64,000 nucleotides of DNA from Rhynchopus euleeides (Eukaryota > Euglenozoa > Diplonemea > Diplonemida > Diplonemidae): the NCBI GenBank assembly GCA_963210315.1, contig OY723283.1, positions 620,001-684,000 of the forward strand, read 5' to 3'. Shown here piece after piece: positions 41,925-51,974 of the stretch. Below the pieces are notes generated by a model. That model saw only the letters and a program-made list of their open reading frames with translations. It had not been told where the DNA came from and searched no databases. Position numbers and translations under genes: made by a program. Numbering within the stretch: the stretch's first letter is position 1; each line of letters opens with the position of its first letter.

Positions 41925-42330
41925 ATCTGAGAAATCTGGAAAATTCTGAGAAATTCTGTCAGAAATCTGGAAAATCTGTGGGGGGGACCTTTTCGAATTT
42001 TTTTTGGGGTGGGCCTATTTTGGACATTTGGACCCATTTTCAAAGGGATTTTTGAATTTTGAGCCCATTTTGAGCCCTAAAATGGCTCATCGAAATATTT
42101 CTGCAAAAAACCCGGGCCAGAATGCCAAAATCTGAAAAATCTGAGAAAATCTGGAAAATTCTGGAAAATCTGAGAAATCTGGAAAATTCTGAGAAATTCT
42201 GCGGGGGGGACCTTTTCGAATTTTTTTTGGGGGGTGGGGCTATTTTGGTCATTTGGGCCCGTTTTCAAAGGAATTTATGAATTTTGAGCCCATTCGTTGC
42301 CCTAAAATGGGCCCGCGAATATCTAGCTCC
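41925..42330. repeat. Two tandem units of about 220 bp
   Basis: AATCTGGAAAATTCTGAGAA..., then GGGGGGACCTTTTCGAATTT, a TATTTTGG(A/T)CATTTGG stretch and GAATTTTGAGCCCATT occur twice (about 41930-42110 and 42165-42330), with roughly 85-90% identity by eye. They are part of element G's interior and share the AATTCGAAAAGGTCCCC motif with 9.8, 10.1 and 21.1 kb. Confidence 0.75.
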
Positions 42331-45308
42331 TGAGGACCTGGGTACATGGCCAAATCAGCCAGAAATCTCAGGTTTTCGCATTGCAATTTGGGTTCGCGTG
42401 CTGGTATCGCAGACTGGCCCCGAGGGTCGGTTTTCGTCAGCTGAGTGAGGGTGTGATATGAGGGTTCTATCCAACAAGGATATCAAGGCGGCACTTCAAA
42501 GTCCTGCCAAGGACAGCGCCACGTGGGTGTGTGCTTCTGATGTACGTTATGTCATCATGTGAAACCCTCCCCAGCGTGTGCCAACATCCCTGACACGCTC
42601 ACGAAAAGCATGACACGGAGAAAGCAGGTGCCGAAACAACCTGCCGAGCACACGGGTGGTGCCACGTTGATCCACGCAGCGATCTCCCATGTCAGGAAGC
42701 CTTGTCGCCACGGCAGCGTGCCGCAGACTGTGGGAGAGGTGTCGCCAGTCACCTTGAGGTTGCAGTGTGTCATCAGACTAAAACCCGTGCCTTGTTCACC
42801 CTGTTGTTCACCCCTGTGAGGTTGATCCCATATCGTTGCCTGCTTTGGGGCCTGAAGGACATAGGGGTCCAACCGGCACTTGAGCATCGCAAGGCCTAAG
42901 TGGCTGTGTGGCAGGTTTTCATTGAAGGGCAAATCCCCCCTTTTCTGGGTGAAAAGTGTTGTGCGTCGTTCAGTATCTTGCGCGAATCGCTTTCGACACC
43001 ACCATTCAAACCACCGCAAAGGGGCAACCCATCTTCTGGAGTGTGATCTCTGGTGGCGGGGTGGGATGGGTGAGTGGGGTGTGACGGTGCAACGACAGTC
43101 GAACTTCTTCGAACGCAGAACACCCCACCAGCCTGCCGGGCGTGTGAAGTGTTCGCAAGGATCCGCACAGTGAAAAGTTTCCTGAGTTGGCTACGCCGAA
43201 CTTACAAAATGGGAAGGTGTGAGTGTCGCTTGTTGCGACCCACTGGCTGGACGAGTTCTCTTTTTGGGGGACAAAACCACACACAAAAAGGTTGTCACAA
43301 GGGGGTCTTCGCTGGTCGTTATTCTTCGTCAATCTTCGTCAGTTTTCACTATTTCAACAGCAAATACACCGAGGTGCACTGACGACCATCCCGTAGCGAA
43401 GACCCCCACAGTGAAAAAGATAGTTGGCAGCGCTTTGGGTGACAAACACAATCTACCTTGCCTTGTTGTTATGACTGTGCGCACATTCACACCAAGCTTC
43501 ATCAGCCAAACCACGTGAGGTTTGTCATCCGGGTTTGGCGCACACACAACGCCTTGTCTTTTAAACGTTCAATGGCATTGAATGCAACACTCACATCATC
43601 GATGCCAAGTGTTTCTCGTAGTATTTTTCGAGGGAAATCCCCCCAAAAAAGGATAAGGGCAGCAGTCCTTCGGGACGGGTGACTAGCGACACCCCCCTTA
43701 GCCAGCTACTCACTTAAACAGAAGTCACGGTGATTATGGTGTACGGAATTCTTGAAGCGATGTCTAGACAAACTGTGTGATTTTTAACCACAGAGGCCGT
43801 TAATCCACACATGCGGAGGGACTGCACTGAAGAGCGTCCCCCTCTGGTACGACAATGTATGCGTTAGGAAGCGAAACAACGTGTGTGGATGAATTGTGCC
43901 AACCTGCTGAGAAGAACGATGTTTACCAAACCTTGCTGTTTCCCACCCTTTTTAGGTGAGTTACGGTGAGTATCTTGCTGAGGTGTGAGGACGAACTGCG
44001 TCTATACTCCGTGAGAACAACGCCTTTTAGGCAACACAGTGTCCGTCACGGCCTGGTCGTCTTGTACGTCAGGCTGGAGGTTGAAAATGGGTACAGTGGC
44101 TGAATCTGGAGGTTGGGTGCGGGTTGTGTGTTCCGCATCATCCCTACAAACCAAACCAAGCCGATTGACACCGAACATTTTGTCTGACCTGCACCCATTG
44201 TTTCCTGCCTGCCTGCCTGTGTTGTGCTGCACCTGTGCCTCCCTGTTCTGTATTTTGTACCCTCAGCGGGTTCACGATACAGGGCAGTCCACTCCCCCAA
44301 AAATCACGGTCTTGACGCCCATTCCATCCACTTTCAGTGGATGTGTTTGGTATTTCCGAATGAAATTTTCCAGCGTCAAGATTACAAGAACAGGGTCAGT
44401 CACTTCTACCGTAGCTGCGATGCCGGTAGTTGTGCAGAAATGATCTTTTCGACGGACGCGACGCCTCCCCAGCTTGCCTGTGTCTGTGTTGCCATAGCCA
44501 TGTGACAGATATTCACATAACGAATATACTGTCACACCGCAAGGGGCTTTGGACAACGTTAAACAACAGTACACTTGCAGGTTTGGGTCAAAAATTCCAA
44601 TTTCCGCTGGTCACGGGCCCCTTTCAAAACATTGACCACCTTTCGAGAATTTAGTTCTGCACCATGGATTCGAGGGACTGCGATGATTCGGAACCGAGGA
44701 TGAAGACTACTGGGAAGGAACTGTGTGCTCTCTTGAAGCACTGGAATCGGCGAACTTGGACGGAACCTAAGCGCGACAGGTGAAGGGGCATCCCGAACAA
44801 AGGCATACAAAGTGGCTCTGGAGACATTGTTGCATCTGCGACACCCTGTCTTACATCCCGCCTGGGCTCTGATCTTCACCTATAGCAATGACTAAATCCC
44901 TATCACGGGTACATGAAGCTTTTGTAGGTACATTTAAACTTGCGAACCTCTCAACGACCTGTTAATCGCCTTGTACCGAAATCTGACCCTGGGCTTCGGC
45001 CCTCACGGCATTCAGCGGGTGACCCGATGCCGGTGTGGATGGAGAAGTGCACAGTTCTGAAACAGTGTGTCGACGAATCCGAGGAATCCAATCAGAGTAG
45101 TCCCGAGATGAAGTGGTGCAAGAACTCAAAAACTGTTTGCCTTTGGTCAAGGCCCCCTTTTCAAAAAATTGACCCGCGCAGTGGTGGCCAGTCCTGAGAA
45201 CCAACAGTAGCATAAGCCTACGACTGGTCCAGGACGAGGCCGACCCTGTACATAGCCTGTGTATGACTACCCTGTCATACCAGGCTGCTGCTAGTTGGCC
45301 ACAAGCCA
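42331..45308. other. Interior of element G, no recognised gene
   Basis: About 3 kb. A short plus-strand frame near 42459-42563 (MRVLSNKDIKAALQS..., 34 codons) looks protein-like but is too short to call. GTTGTGTGTGCGCCAAACCC occurs inverted near 43531-43550 (cf. 3303 and 62340). Nothing resembling a transposase or integrase was found. Confidence 0.45.
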
Positions 45309-45468
45309 CTGGCAGAATTCTCAGAATTCCCCAGAATCTGACAGAATCTGTCAGAATTCTGTCAGAATTCTCAGAATCTGCAGAATTCTACAGAATTTCT
45401 CAGATTCTGCAGATTTTAAAAATCTGGAAATTCTGGGCATTTTTCTGTCAGAATTCTGTCAAACCATG
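45309..45468. repeat. AATTCTG subterminal array of element G, right
   Basis: Starts GGCAGAATTCTCAGAATTC and ends CAGAATTCTGTCAAACCATG; the inverse of the left end. TTTGAC follows directly. Confidence 0.88.
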
Positions 45469-45474
45469 TTTGAC

Positions 45475-47694
45475 AACTAAAAACCGCTGTGCCTGGCAAC
45501 CCAAAGGCGGTGCAGCCTTGCGACCCCTGGGTATTCGCAACATTGATGCAGATCATCCACCCCCCCCCCCTCCCCCCACCATTTCAACACCCTGTGGGAA
45601 TCCTAATGCCGGGTGTAGAAGCCAATGAAAAAAAAGGGAACCCAGTGACGTGCGGTAGCCTGGAGTGGAGCAGTAGCCACCCTCTCCCCCGCAAAGAGAA
45701 GAGGCTTTGTTCCGGTGGGCAGAGAAGGCCCTGCTGTTGTGGAGTGGATACGTTGGGTGTTGGGTGTAACGAAAACAAAAAGAGAAGGCCATCTCCACAC
45801 GCCAGGTACTTTCTCCCAAGAGACTGTGTATCGGAAGGCAGACTGCATCGAGAACAGGTGGCGAAAGGAAAGGCCAGGCATCGAAGGACACACTGACCTG
45901 CCCAACCCCCGCAACCGCGAGGGGTGCACCCAGCAGTTGCCCCACCACCAAGGGTACCCCGAGAGAACGTCACCCCCCCCCCTCGAGGGCCCAGTGCCGA
46001 GGGGGAGTGTCATTCTTCCCAGCCGCTACACAGGGCAACCGTTGAAGAATGTCACACCCCCTCTGTACAGGGTGGCCGTTGGAGAATGTCACCCCCCAAG
46101 CGGAGGCTGAGGGGGTGTGACATTCTCTCGGGGCACCCTAGGTAATGAAGAAGACGTCGTTTCTTTTTTGCCCACCCTCTTCGGCAAATATAGCATTCAG
46201 GGTGTTGTGTATTTTGAACGATGTGAACGATTTCCTGGTGTCTTCTCACGGCCCCTCCCCCCCCGGCAGCTGGTCCAAGCTGGCCTGGGCCACACAATAG
46301 CATTCTTTTCTCCCGCGGGGTTTTACCCCCATGGTGTGTGTGTGGTGGGGAAGCAGGGCAGGCAAAACAAGAGCCGGAAACGGCTGGCCGAACCACTCTC
46401 TGGGTGGTGTAACGGGGGAAGAGGAGAAAAGAGGGGCGTGGGGGGGCAGGGAAGCTGGGAGGACCCCCGTCTCCCCTCTTTGGGACACAATGATTCATTG
46501 ATTGCCGCCGGAGGATACGCTGTCAATCTCCTTTTTTTTCGTTTTCCTTTCAGAAAACAAGTGTGACCCACCCAGGGCCACGCTCCGGAACGGCAGATGA
46601 AAATAGGACACTCCGCTTCGCGGTGCATTCGCTGCAATCTCCGCGTTGGACATATTACCCCTCGACAGGACAACACTTTTGTTGCTCCTGCAGCTGTGCG
46701 AATCACATCCACGGGGTAAAAAACAGAAGCATCCCCACAGCCCTGATGAGGATACCTTTCTGTTGCCCCAAAAACGAAGCGCTGCCCCCCATTCTTTGAC
46801 ACCCCTGACAGGAGTCTGTTGTGCCAAAAAAATAATCTGGTGCGCAGGGCAGGGGTTCCACTTACATGGGACAATGAAAAAAGAACCAACCCAGGGGGAG
46901 GGGGGAAGCCCTTCACTCACTGTGGCAAAGCCGTGCCGGCGTGACACCCTATGTTTGTTGGGGGCGGTATCGCGTTTTCTGCACTTTAGAGCCGGAGGGG
47001 GTTTTCCCAACAAAGAATATATTTATCTGAAAAGAGAAAGGTGTAATTTCTTTGGCATATCGACGGGCCACCAGCCAGACGTAGGATGCGACCATGGCAG
47101 TGGCGTGCACAATGTGTAGCCGGAAGGCGCAGTTCTCCACGGAGTGTAGACGCAGTTCGCCCTCAGCTCAACGAGAAGAACTCACCAGAAGGAGAGGAAC
47201 GGCAATATTTTTTTTCAAAAGATTTGCAGCGCAAACCACTAGCACAATGGCAATGAATTATATGTTCACCCCGCACGACATATTTTTCCGCCCGGCTGCA
47301 AACCGGGGAAGACCCATGAGGACGAGAGGGGCCCCGCCAAAACTGCGCGGGCCCCCCCAAGTGTAACAATTTTTCAAAGGCAAGTAAACCCCCCCCCCCC
47401 CACCTCCACGCACCCCTCGCACGCAAAGACACCAAGCGACAAGGGGTTTCTGTGGGAGGATGTCGCCACCCTCCGCATCAACCTGTGTCAGCGTGGCACC
47501 CGCACCCTTTTCTCGTCGTTGGGGCTGCATCCCGCCGTGTGACCTTTGTTGGCGCACAGTTTCCCCTTTTGTGTTGCCAACCCCCAATGCAATGGGGGCG
47601 CAGCGGGAAAATCTTCGGGAGAGGATGGGTGGTTCCCCCACTCTCTTCCATCCCACCCCCCCTTTGATTGCGGACACCCTGCCGCCCCGCCGTG
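45475..47694. other. Intergenic, element G to MIF4G gene
   Basis: About 2.2 kb, with a C-run near 45560, the foldback at 45951-46139 and a GAACGATGTGAACGATTTCC repeat near 46218 related to those at 21554 and 32767. No credible gene. Confidence 0.5.
45951..46139. repeat. Small foldback with GAATGTCAC repeats
   Basis: Arms AGGGTACCCCGAGAGAACGT... (45951-45979) and the near-complement at 46111-46139 enclose several GA(A/G)TGTCAC / GTGTCATTC words and two GG(C/G)CAACCGTTG-like units. Possibly a MITE remnant. Confidence 0.6.
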
Positions 47695-48825
47695 CTATGC
47701 CAGGAAGAATCGCAGCACCACACCACACGGCAGCGACACCGCCGGGAGGCGCTTGTCCGTGGGACAGGGGACGACACCTGTGAAGCTGAGGACAGCATGC
47801 GAAAGGTGCACCTCCTGCGACTGCAGCTGTGCGTTCTCCACGGTGGACCGCACGTAGGGCAGCACGGCAGTATCAACCAGAGTGTCGAGGCTGGCTGCCT
47901 GCTCTGCAGCCCCCTTCCGCTTGACGAGAACCTGGAAGCCGCCTGAGTGCCGGCACTTCGGTGCATCTCCCCATGCCGAAGCCCGCTTTTGGCACAGTGC
48001 ATCGATCTCACAGCGGATGCGACTCCTGGGGGGCGCGCTGCAGGCCCGCTCTACACAGTCGAAGTAGGCGTTGACGAAGCTCTTTGCGCAAGGAGAGTCA
48101 AGCTTCTTGCCGCATGCACCCAGCACAGTGCAGATGAAGGCGACGTTGGCGGTGTGCAGGATCTGTGGGGGGTGCGCATCCCGCGGCGAGAGTGTCGTGT
48201 GCGGCGGCATGGGGCCCGCCTGCGCTGCGCGAGCAGAGGCTGCTGTTTCGCGCGACCCCTCCGAGTCGCGCAGCCTCGCTGCGGTGCGGATGCAGTGGTG
48301 GACGATCTGCTCCGGCACGCACCCTGCACCGTACAGCTCGGCGAAGAACAGCGCAAACCCACGCGCCACATCCTCAGAGGTGCAGGAGGTGCCCAGGCGT
48401 GCGCTGCGCACCACCAGCTGGTCCACCATGCAGTTCTGCAGTGCCTTGCGCATGCCAGACACGCAGCTGCTGGGTGTGTTGCCTGCGGTGCTGTGTTCGG
48501 AGAGCTGCGCCAGCAGGAGGGCATGGATGCTGGCGTAGAGGGGTGCGTGCAGGGCTTCCGTCTCGGCCCTGTTGAGGAGGAGCTTCACAACCGGCACTGC
48601 GATGCGCTTCGCAGCAGCAGGGCTCCACGTGTCGCTGTGGGCCTGCAGCACCCGCAGGATGTCCCCGCACAGCGAGCGCGCGGTTGCCAGCTTTGTAGCC
48701 TCGACGACTTTGTTCAGCGCGCGGTTCACGAGGGTCGAGAGTGACCGTGCCGCGTCCCGTGTAGGGCACGGTATCCGGGGGCTTGGTGTGCACAGCGGGG
48801 ACACCGTAACATCCTTTGATAGCAT
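47695..48825 (-). CDS. MIF4G-domain protein (eIF4G/PAIP1-like)
   Basis: A 376-codon single exon from ATG 48825. It is predicted all-helical. The pattern LVNRALNKVVEATKLATARS near residue 30-50 and VARGFALFFAELYGAGCVPE followed by QIVHHCI near 153-180 match the MIF4G HEAT repeat (LNKLT..., FL.ELY..G.I....I...). VAFICTVLGACGKKLDSP near 228-245 matches the LLxTIGKKLD helix. MIF4G folds bind eIF4A or act as scaffolds in translation and mRNA decay. A Ser/Ala linker splits the domain, and no eIF4E- or PABP-binding motif is obvious, so a PAIP1- or CTIF-like partner is as likely as eIF4G. A model acceptor, CCACACACCTCCTTTCACAG, lies 22 nt upstream of the ATG. Confidence 0.72.
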   Translation of the reverse strand: MLSKDVTVSPLCTPSPRIPCPTRDAARSLSTLVNRALNKVVEATKLATARSLCGDILRVLQAHSDTWSPAAAKRIAVPVVKLLLNRAETEALHAPLYASIHALLLAQLSEHSTAGNTPSSCVSGMRKALQNCMVDQLVVRSARLGTSCTSEDVARGFALFFAELYGAGCVPEQIVHHCIRTAARLRDSEGSRETAASARAAQAGPMPPHTTLSPRDAHPPQILHTANVAFICTVLGACGKKLDSPCAKSFVNAYFDCVERACSAPPRSRIRCEIDALCQKRASAWGDAPKCRHSGGFQVLVKRKGAAEQAASLDTLVDTAVLPYVRSTVENAQLQSQEVHLSHAVLSFTGVVPCPTDKRLPAVSLPCGVVLRFFLA

Positions 48826-49466
48826 TGGCTTTAGGGGAGAGGATACCCTGTGAAAGGAGGTGTGTGGGTGGGTGGGTGGGTGGGTGGCAGGTCAGATCTG
48901 CTTTCTCTCTGGCATTGCGATTCCGTTCCTTCGGCTGATAAGCAGGGTGGTGTGCAGAGCTGTGCACCAAGCCGATGCACAAAAAGGGAAATCGGGACGA
49001 TCTCCGCCCCACTGGGCCGTGAGGGGCAGCAAAACTTGACAACAAACGAATTACTGCAAACCAGCGTGCAACAGCCGGTGGGTGCGGGAAGGGGTGTGGC
49101 GACCTTCGGAATGGGGTGGGATCCACATCAGAATTCTATTCTCAGCCTGCCTACCCTCTTGCCACGTCTTGGCAGGAGCGGTTCGGCATGTTGGGCAGGG
49201 ATAGATAGGAACACCAGCGAGACCTCTACGATCGCCACCTCCTCTGAAGCACGCGAAGCGATGCAAGCACTGATACCCGCCACAACGATTCCGGATATAG
49301 TCTGTGCACAAAAGCGGCAAGTGAATGGACAGAGCAAACAGGCTTCGGAACACGTTGGGAGCACTGCAAGCGAGCAGCGCTCGGCCAAAAATAAAGTACA
49401 ACCTAGAAAGGTTCTCACACCCCCAGGGCGATCCAGCCCACGCCGCAGCAGAGCAAGGCCCAGGCA
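48826..49466. other. Intergenic, MIF4G to membrane-protein gene
   Basis: About 0.64 kb with a GGGT microsatellite (48863-48888) that reads as the polypyrimidine tract of the MIF4G acceptor on the minus strand. No gene. Confidence 0.6.
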
Positions 49467-50912
49467 TCACGCCTCCTTCGCCACGGCTTCACGGCGCCGC
49501 AACACAGCACGGAGGGTGGCAATCAGCTGCGGCATGTCCACCACAAGCCGTTCCCGCTCTGCAAAGGACACGCCCGCCTTCGCGGCAGCCGGTGGCAGGG
49601 CTGTGTAGTCCGCAAAGCCATACGCATTCAGCATATGCCGCGTGAGGACACAGTCCACCTTCGACACATCGCCTGGCCCGGGCACCCAGGCCTCCTGCAA
49701 GCTGGCCAGCTGCGATGTCACACAGATTACAGATGTTGTGTTCCGCATCCAATACGCAGCCCCCGCCAGGGCAGGCAGCCCGGCGAGCAACACCTGAGCC
49801 TCATTCGCATCGCGGTACGCCCCCGGCTTTTTGAAAGGGGCCCTCCCCCTCACCAGGGTGACGGGGTAGAACCCCAACGCAAGGGCTTCGTGCGTCAGCA
49901 GGTCCCAGTCAGCATCGATCCCTGCCATGGCGACGAACAGCCCGCGCCGCCCCACAAGCCGCCCGGCAAGCTGGGCCCCTGGCATCTCCGGGGCACTTCC
50001 AAAGACACGGCCCCAGGAGGCCTCGCGCTCTGCCTGCGTCGGCAGGTCATAGGTCCGCTCCGTCTCTCCCTTCAGAGGGTCTGGCGAGATGACGTAGGTC
50101 GACTCCGCGCAGATCCACGGCGCCTCGAGGGATTTGAACTTTGTGGGGAGGTTGACATGGAAGTCGATGTCGAAGAGAGATTTCAGGAGCTCCTGCGGTG
50201 CCCTGTCCAGCCACTGCACGGGGTGTGGCGTGATGAGCACCACAACCGGGTCGTCGTCGTTATGCATCCCCTGGCACACCGCCGTCGGGCCCCACTCGCT
50301 GCGCAGCAGCGGCAGCACAATCTCAAAAAACGGATTCGCCCCCCCACCGTCGGACGGCAGGAGCAGGACAAGGCACATCGACCTCTGAGAGCTCCCCCCG
50401 GAACCAGCGCTGCCCGCCGCATCCCCCCGAGCTGGGGCTGCGTGCTCCGCCTTCACCACGCCCCTGGGGGGCACCGAGCCCTCCACAATCTCCGTCACAA
50501 TCGGGAACCGGATCCTCCCCAGCAGGTATACCTCCACCCTGGAGGCGTTGCTGATGTGGCGCATGGAGATGATACCCGCCTTGCCAGAAAAGCATGCGTT
50601 CTTCAGCATGGGGCCCACCCTCTTCGTCTCCGCCGCATATGTGAAAGGCGTGTAGGTCAGGCCGGTGTGGGAGAAGAGCTGTCCAAAGCTCTCGTCGTGC
50701 GCCCCGCCTTCTTCAGGGCGTGCGGCGGGGGGTGTGACGCCGGATCTGTTGAGTGTCCGCATGCACAGCGTGGCCAGGGCTGCAGAGGCGGCAAGGAGGA
50801 GAAGCGCCTTCAGCAGTGTCCCCGCAGCAGCGGCAACGCCCGCGGGGTGTGGTGCGGAGGGAGTTCCTTTGGCGTGGGGGCCGTCCGCCTCCGTGCCTTT
50901 GCGGTGGCGCAT
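49467..50912 (-). CDS. Type II single-pass membrane protein, unknown family
   Basis: 481 residues from the ATG at 50912; the frame extends 16 codons upstream only through a GTG. A short polar N terminus precedes one hydrophobic span near 24-50 (GTLLKALLLLAASAALATLC), then a lumenal/extracellular domain with possible N-glycosylation at NAS and NTT. The C-terminal half has an alternating alpha/beta pattern (RGLFVAMAGIDADWDLLTHE, FYPVTLVRGRAP, SVICVTSQLASLQEAW) that could be a Rossmann or glycosyltransferase-like fold. That is only an impression; no family motif is recognised. It is encoded between the MIF4G and zinc-finger-like genes on the same strand. The nearest upstream AG acceptor (CGCCCCTAG) is about 65 nt away. 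Confidence 0.7.
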   Translation of the reverse strand: MRHRKGTEADGPHAKGTPSAPHPAGVAAAAGTLLKALLLLAASAALATLCMRTLNRSGVTPPAARPEEGGAHDESFGQLFSHTGLTYTPFTYAAETKRVGPMLKNACFSGKAGIISMRHISNASRVEVYLLGRIRFPIVTEIVEGSVPPRGVVKAEHAAPARGDAAGSAGSGGSSQRSMCLVLLLPSDGGGANPFFEIVLPLLRSEWGPTAVCQGMHNDDDPVVVLITPHPVQWLDRAPQELLKSLFDIDFHVNLPTKFKSLEAPWICAESTYVISPDPLKGETERTYDLPTQAEREASWGRVFGSAPEMPGAQLAGRLVGRRGLFVAMAGIDADWDLLTHEALALGFYPVTLVRGRAPFKKPGAYRDANEAQVLLAGLPALAGAAYWMRNTTSVICVTSQLASLQEAWVPGPGDVSKVDCVLTRHMLNAYGFADYTALPPAAAKAGVSFAERERLVVDMPQLIATLRAVLRRREAVAKEA

Positions 50913-51974
50913 GTCGTGTGTGGTGTGTGTGGGATCCAGCGTGCCGTGTTGTGTTGTCACCCGGTGGTGGCAATCATCTAGGGGCGTCCGCAGGTGCTCC
51001 CTCCAGGGGGGTGGTGGTGGGGTGGGATGTGAGGAGGGAATGCCACCTGTTTTGTTGTGAGGGCAGGGTTGTGGGGGGCAAATGGCTCGTCATGTGGTGG
51101 GTTGGCATGTGGAAAAAAAATATCAGTGTATGCCACTCTCCGGTTGCTTCATCCGGACGCGTCGGGGTGTGGTCGTCGATACCAAAGAGCGAGCGGGGTG
51201 GGGATGGGGGGCGTGATCTGGGATGAGTCATTTTGTCTGACTCTCGGAAGCGAGTGCCCTGCGGTGGCATCCGTCTATGCCCCCACAGGCAGACATCGCC
51301 ATATAGAAGGGCAGGCGGGTTTGCTCAAGAATCACAATCAACGTTGGAGACAGGGCAAGGGTATTGCAGCAAGGCCTGCCAGCCGGAGTGAGGAGAAGTA
51401 GGAGTAAGGAACCAGGTTTGCGTGAAGGCTCTGCGCACACAACACAACACCGCCAATATGATTTGCAACCCCCCCTCCATCTCCCCGCCACCAGATGGAA
51501 GTGGCTACACCCTCCACTGATGCGAGGCACGCAGCCCACAGACTGGCTGTTGTGCCCCACATTGCATTGCATTGCACTGCCAGGGTTGAACCTGCCGCTG
51601 CCATCCGGACCCTCCCTCAACCTCCCAGCGCCTGCTGAATCATTCTGTGATGGCGGAGGAATCTACCACGCCATCCCCAAGACAAATAAAAAAACACGCC
51701 CCACCCTCCCACGGCCAGTCCATCCATGCATGGATGTGAGAAACGCAGAAGAAAGAACCGAACCATCACCCCATGGCCTCCTTGCCTGATGGGGCAAATC
51801 GCCCCCCCCCCCCCTCCTCCTCCTCCCTTGTAGCGGGTGCCGAGAAGTGATGGCGGCAATTATTCCTCGCGCGTGATATTACATAGTCCTTCCTCTATCC
51901 AGGCGATCGACACCCCCTCCCCTCCCAGAGGCTATTCTGTTGACACCTCCCACCTTGTCCGCCAAGACGGCGGG
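50913..51974. other. Intergenic
   Basis: About 1.06 kb with C-runs (51799-51812) and no credible frame. Confidence 0.55.

Larger units (their letters stand above)
33123..45468. mobile_element. Element G: AATTCTG-rich inverted ends, TTTGAC target duplication
   Basis: The right end is CAGAATTCTGTCAAACCATG at 45449-45468, and its exact inverse stands at 36127-36146. G's first two bases (CA) occur before element E at 33123-33124, and TTTGAC flanks the whole unit at 33117-33122 and 45469-45474. Leaving out E and one CA therefore gives a clean element of about 9.3 kb with a 6 bp duplication. The subterminal arrays are runs of (A)AATCTG/AATTCTG words (36127-36307 continuing at 41866-42200, and 45309-45468). 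No gene of its own is recognised in 42331-45308. Confidence 0.75.

Noticed and set aside
42555-43019. 154-codon minus-strand open frame in element G
   Set aside because: No motif, and overlapping frames of similar length exist; not enough to call.
49635-50981. 448-codon plus-strand open frame
   Set aside because: Antisense of the membrane-protein gene; no motif, and all host genes here run on minus.
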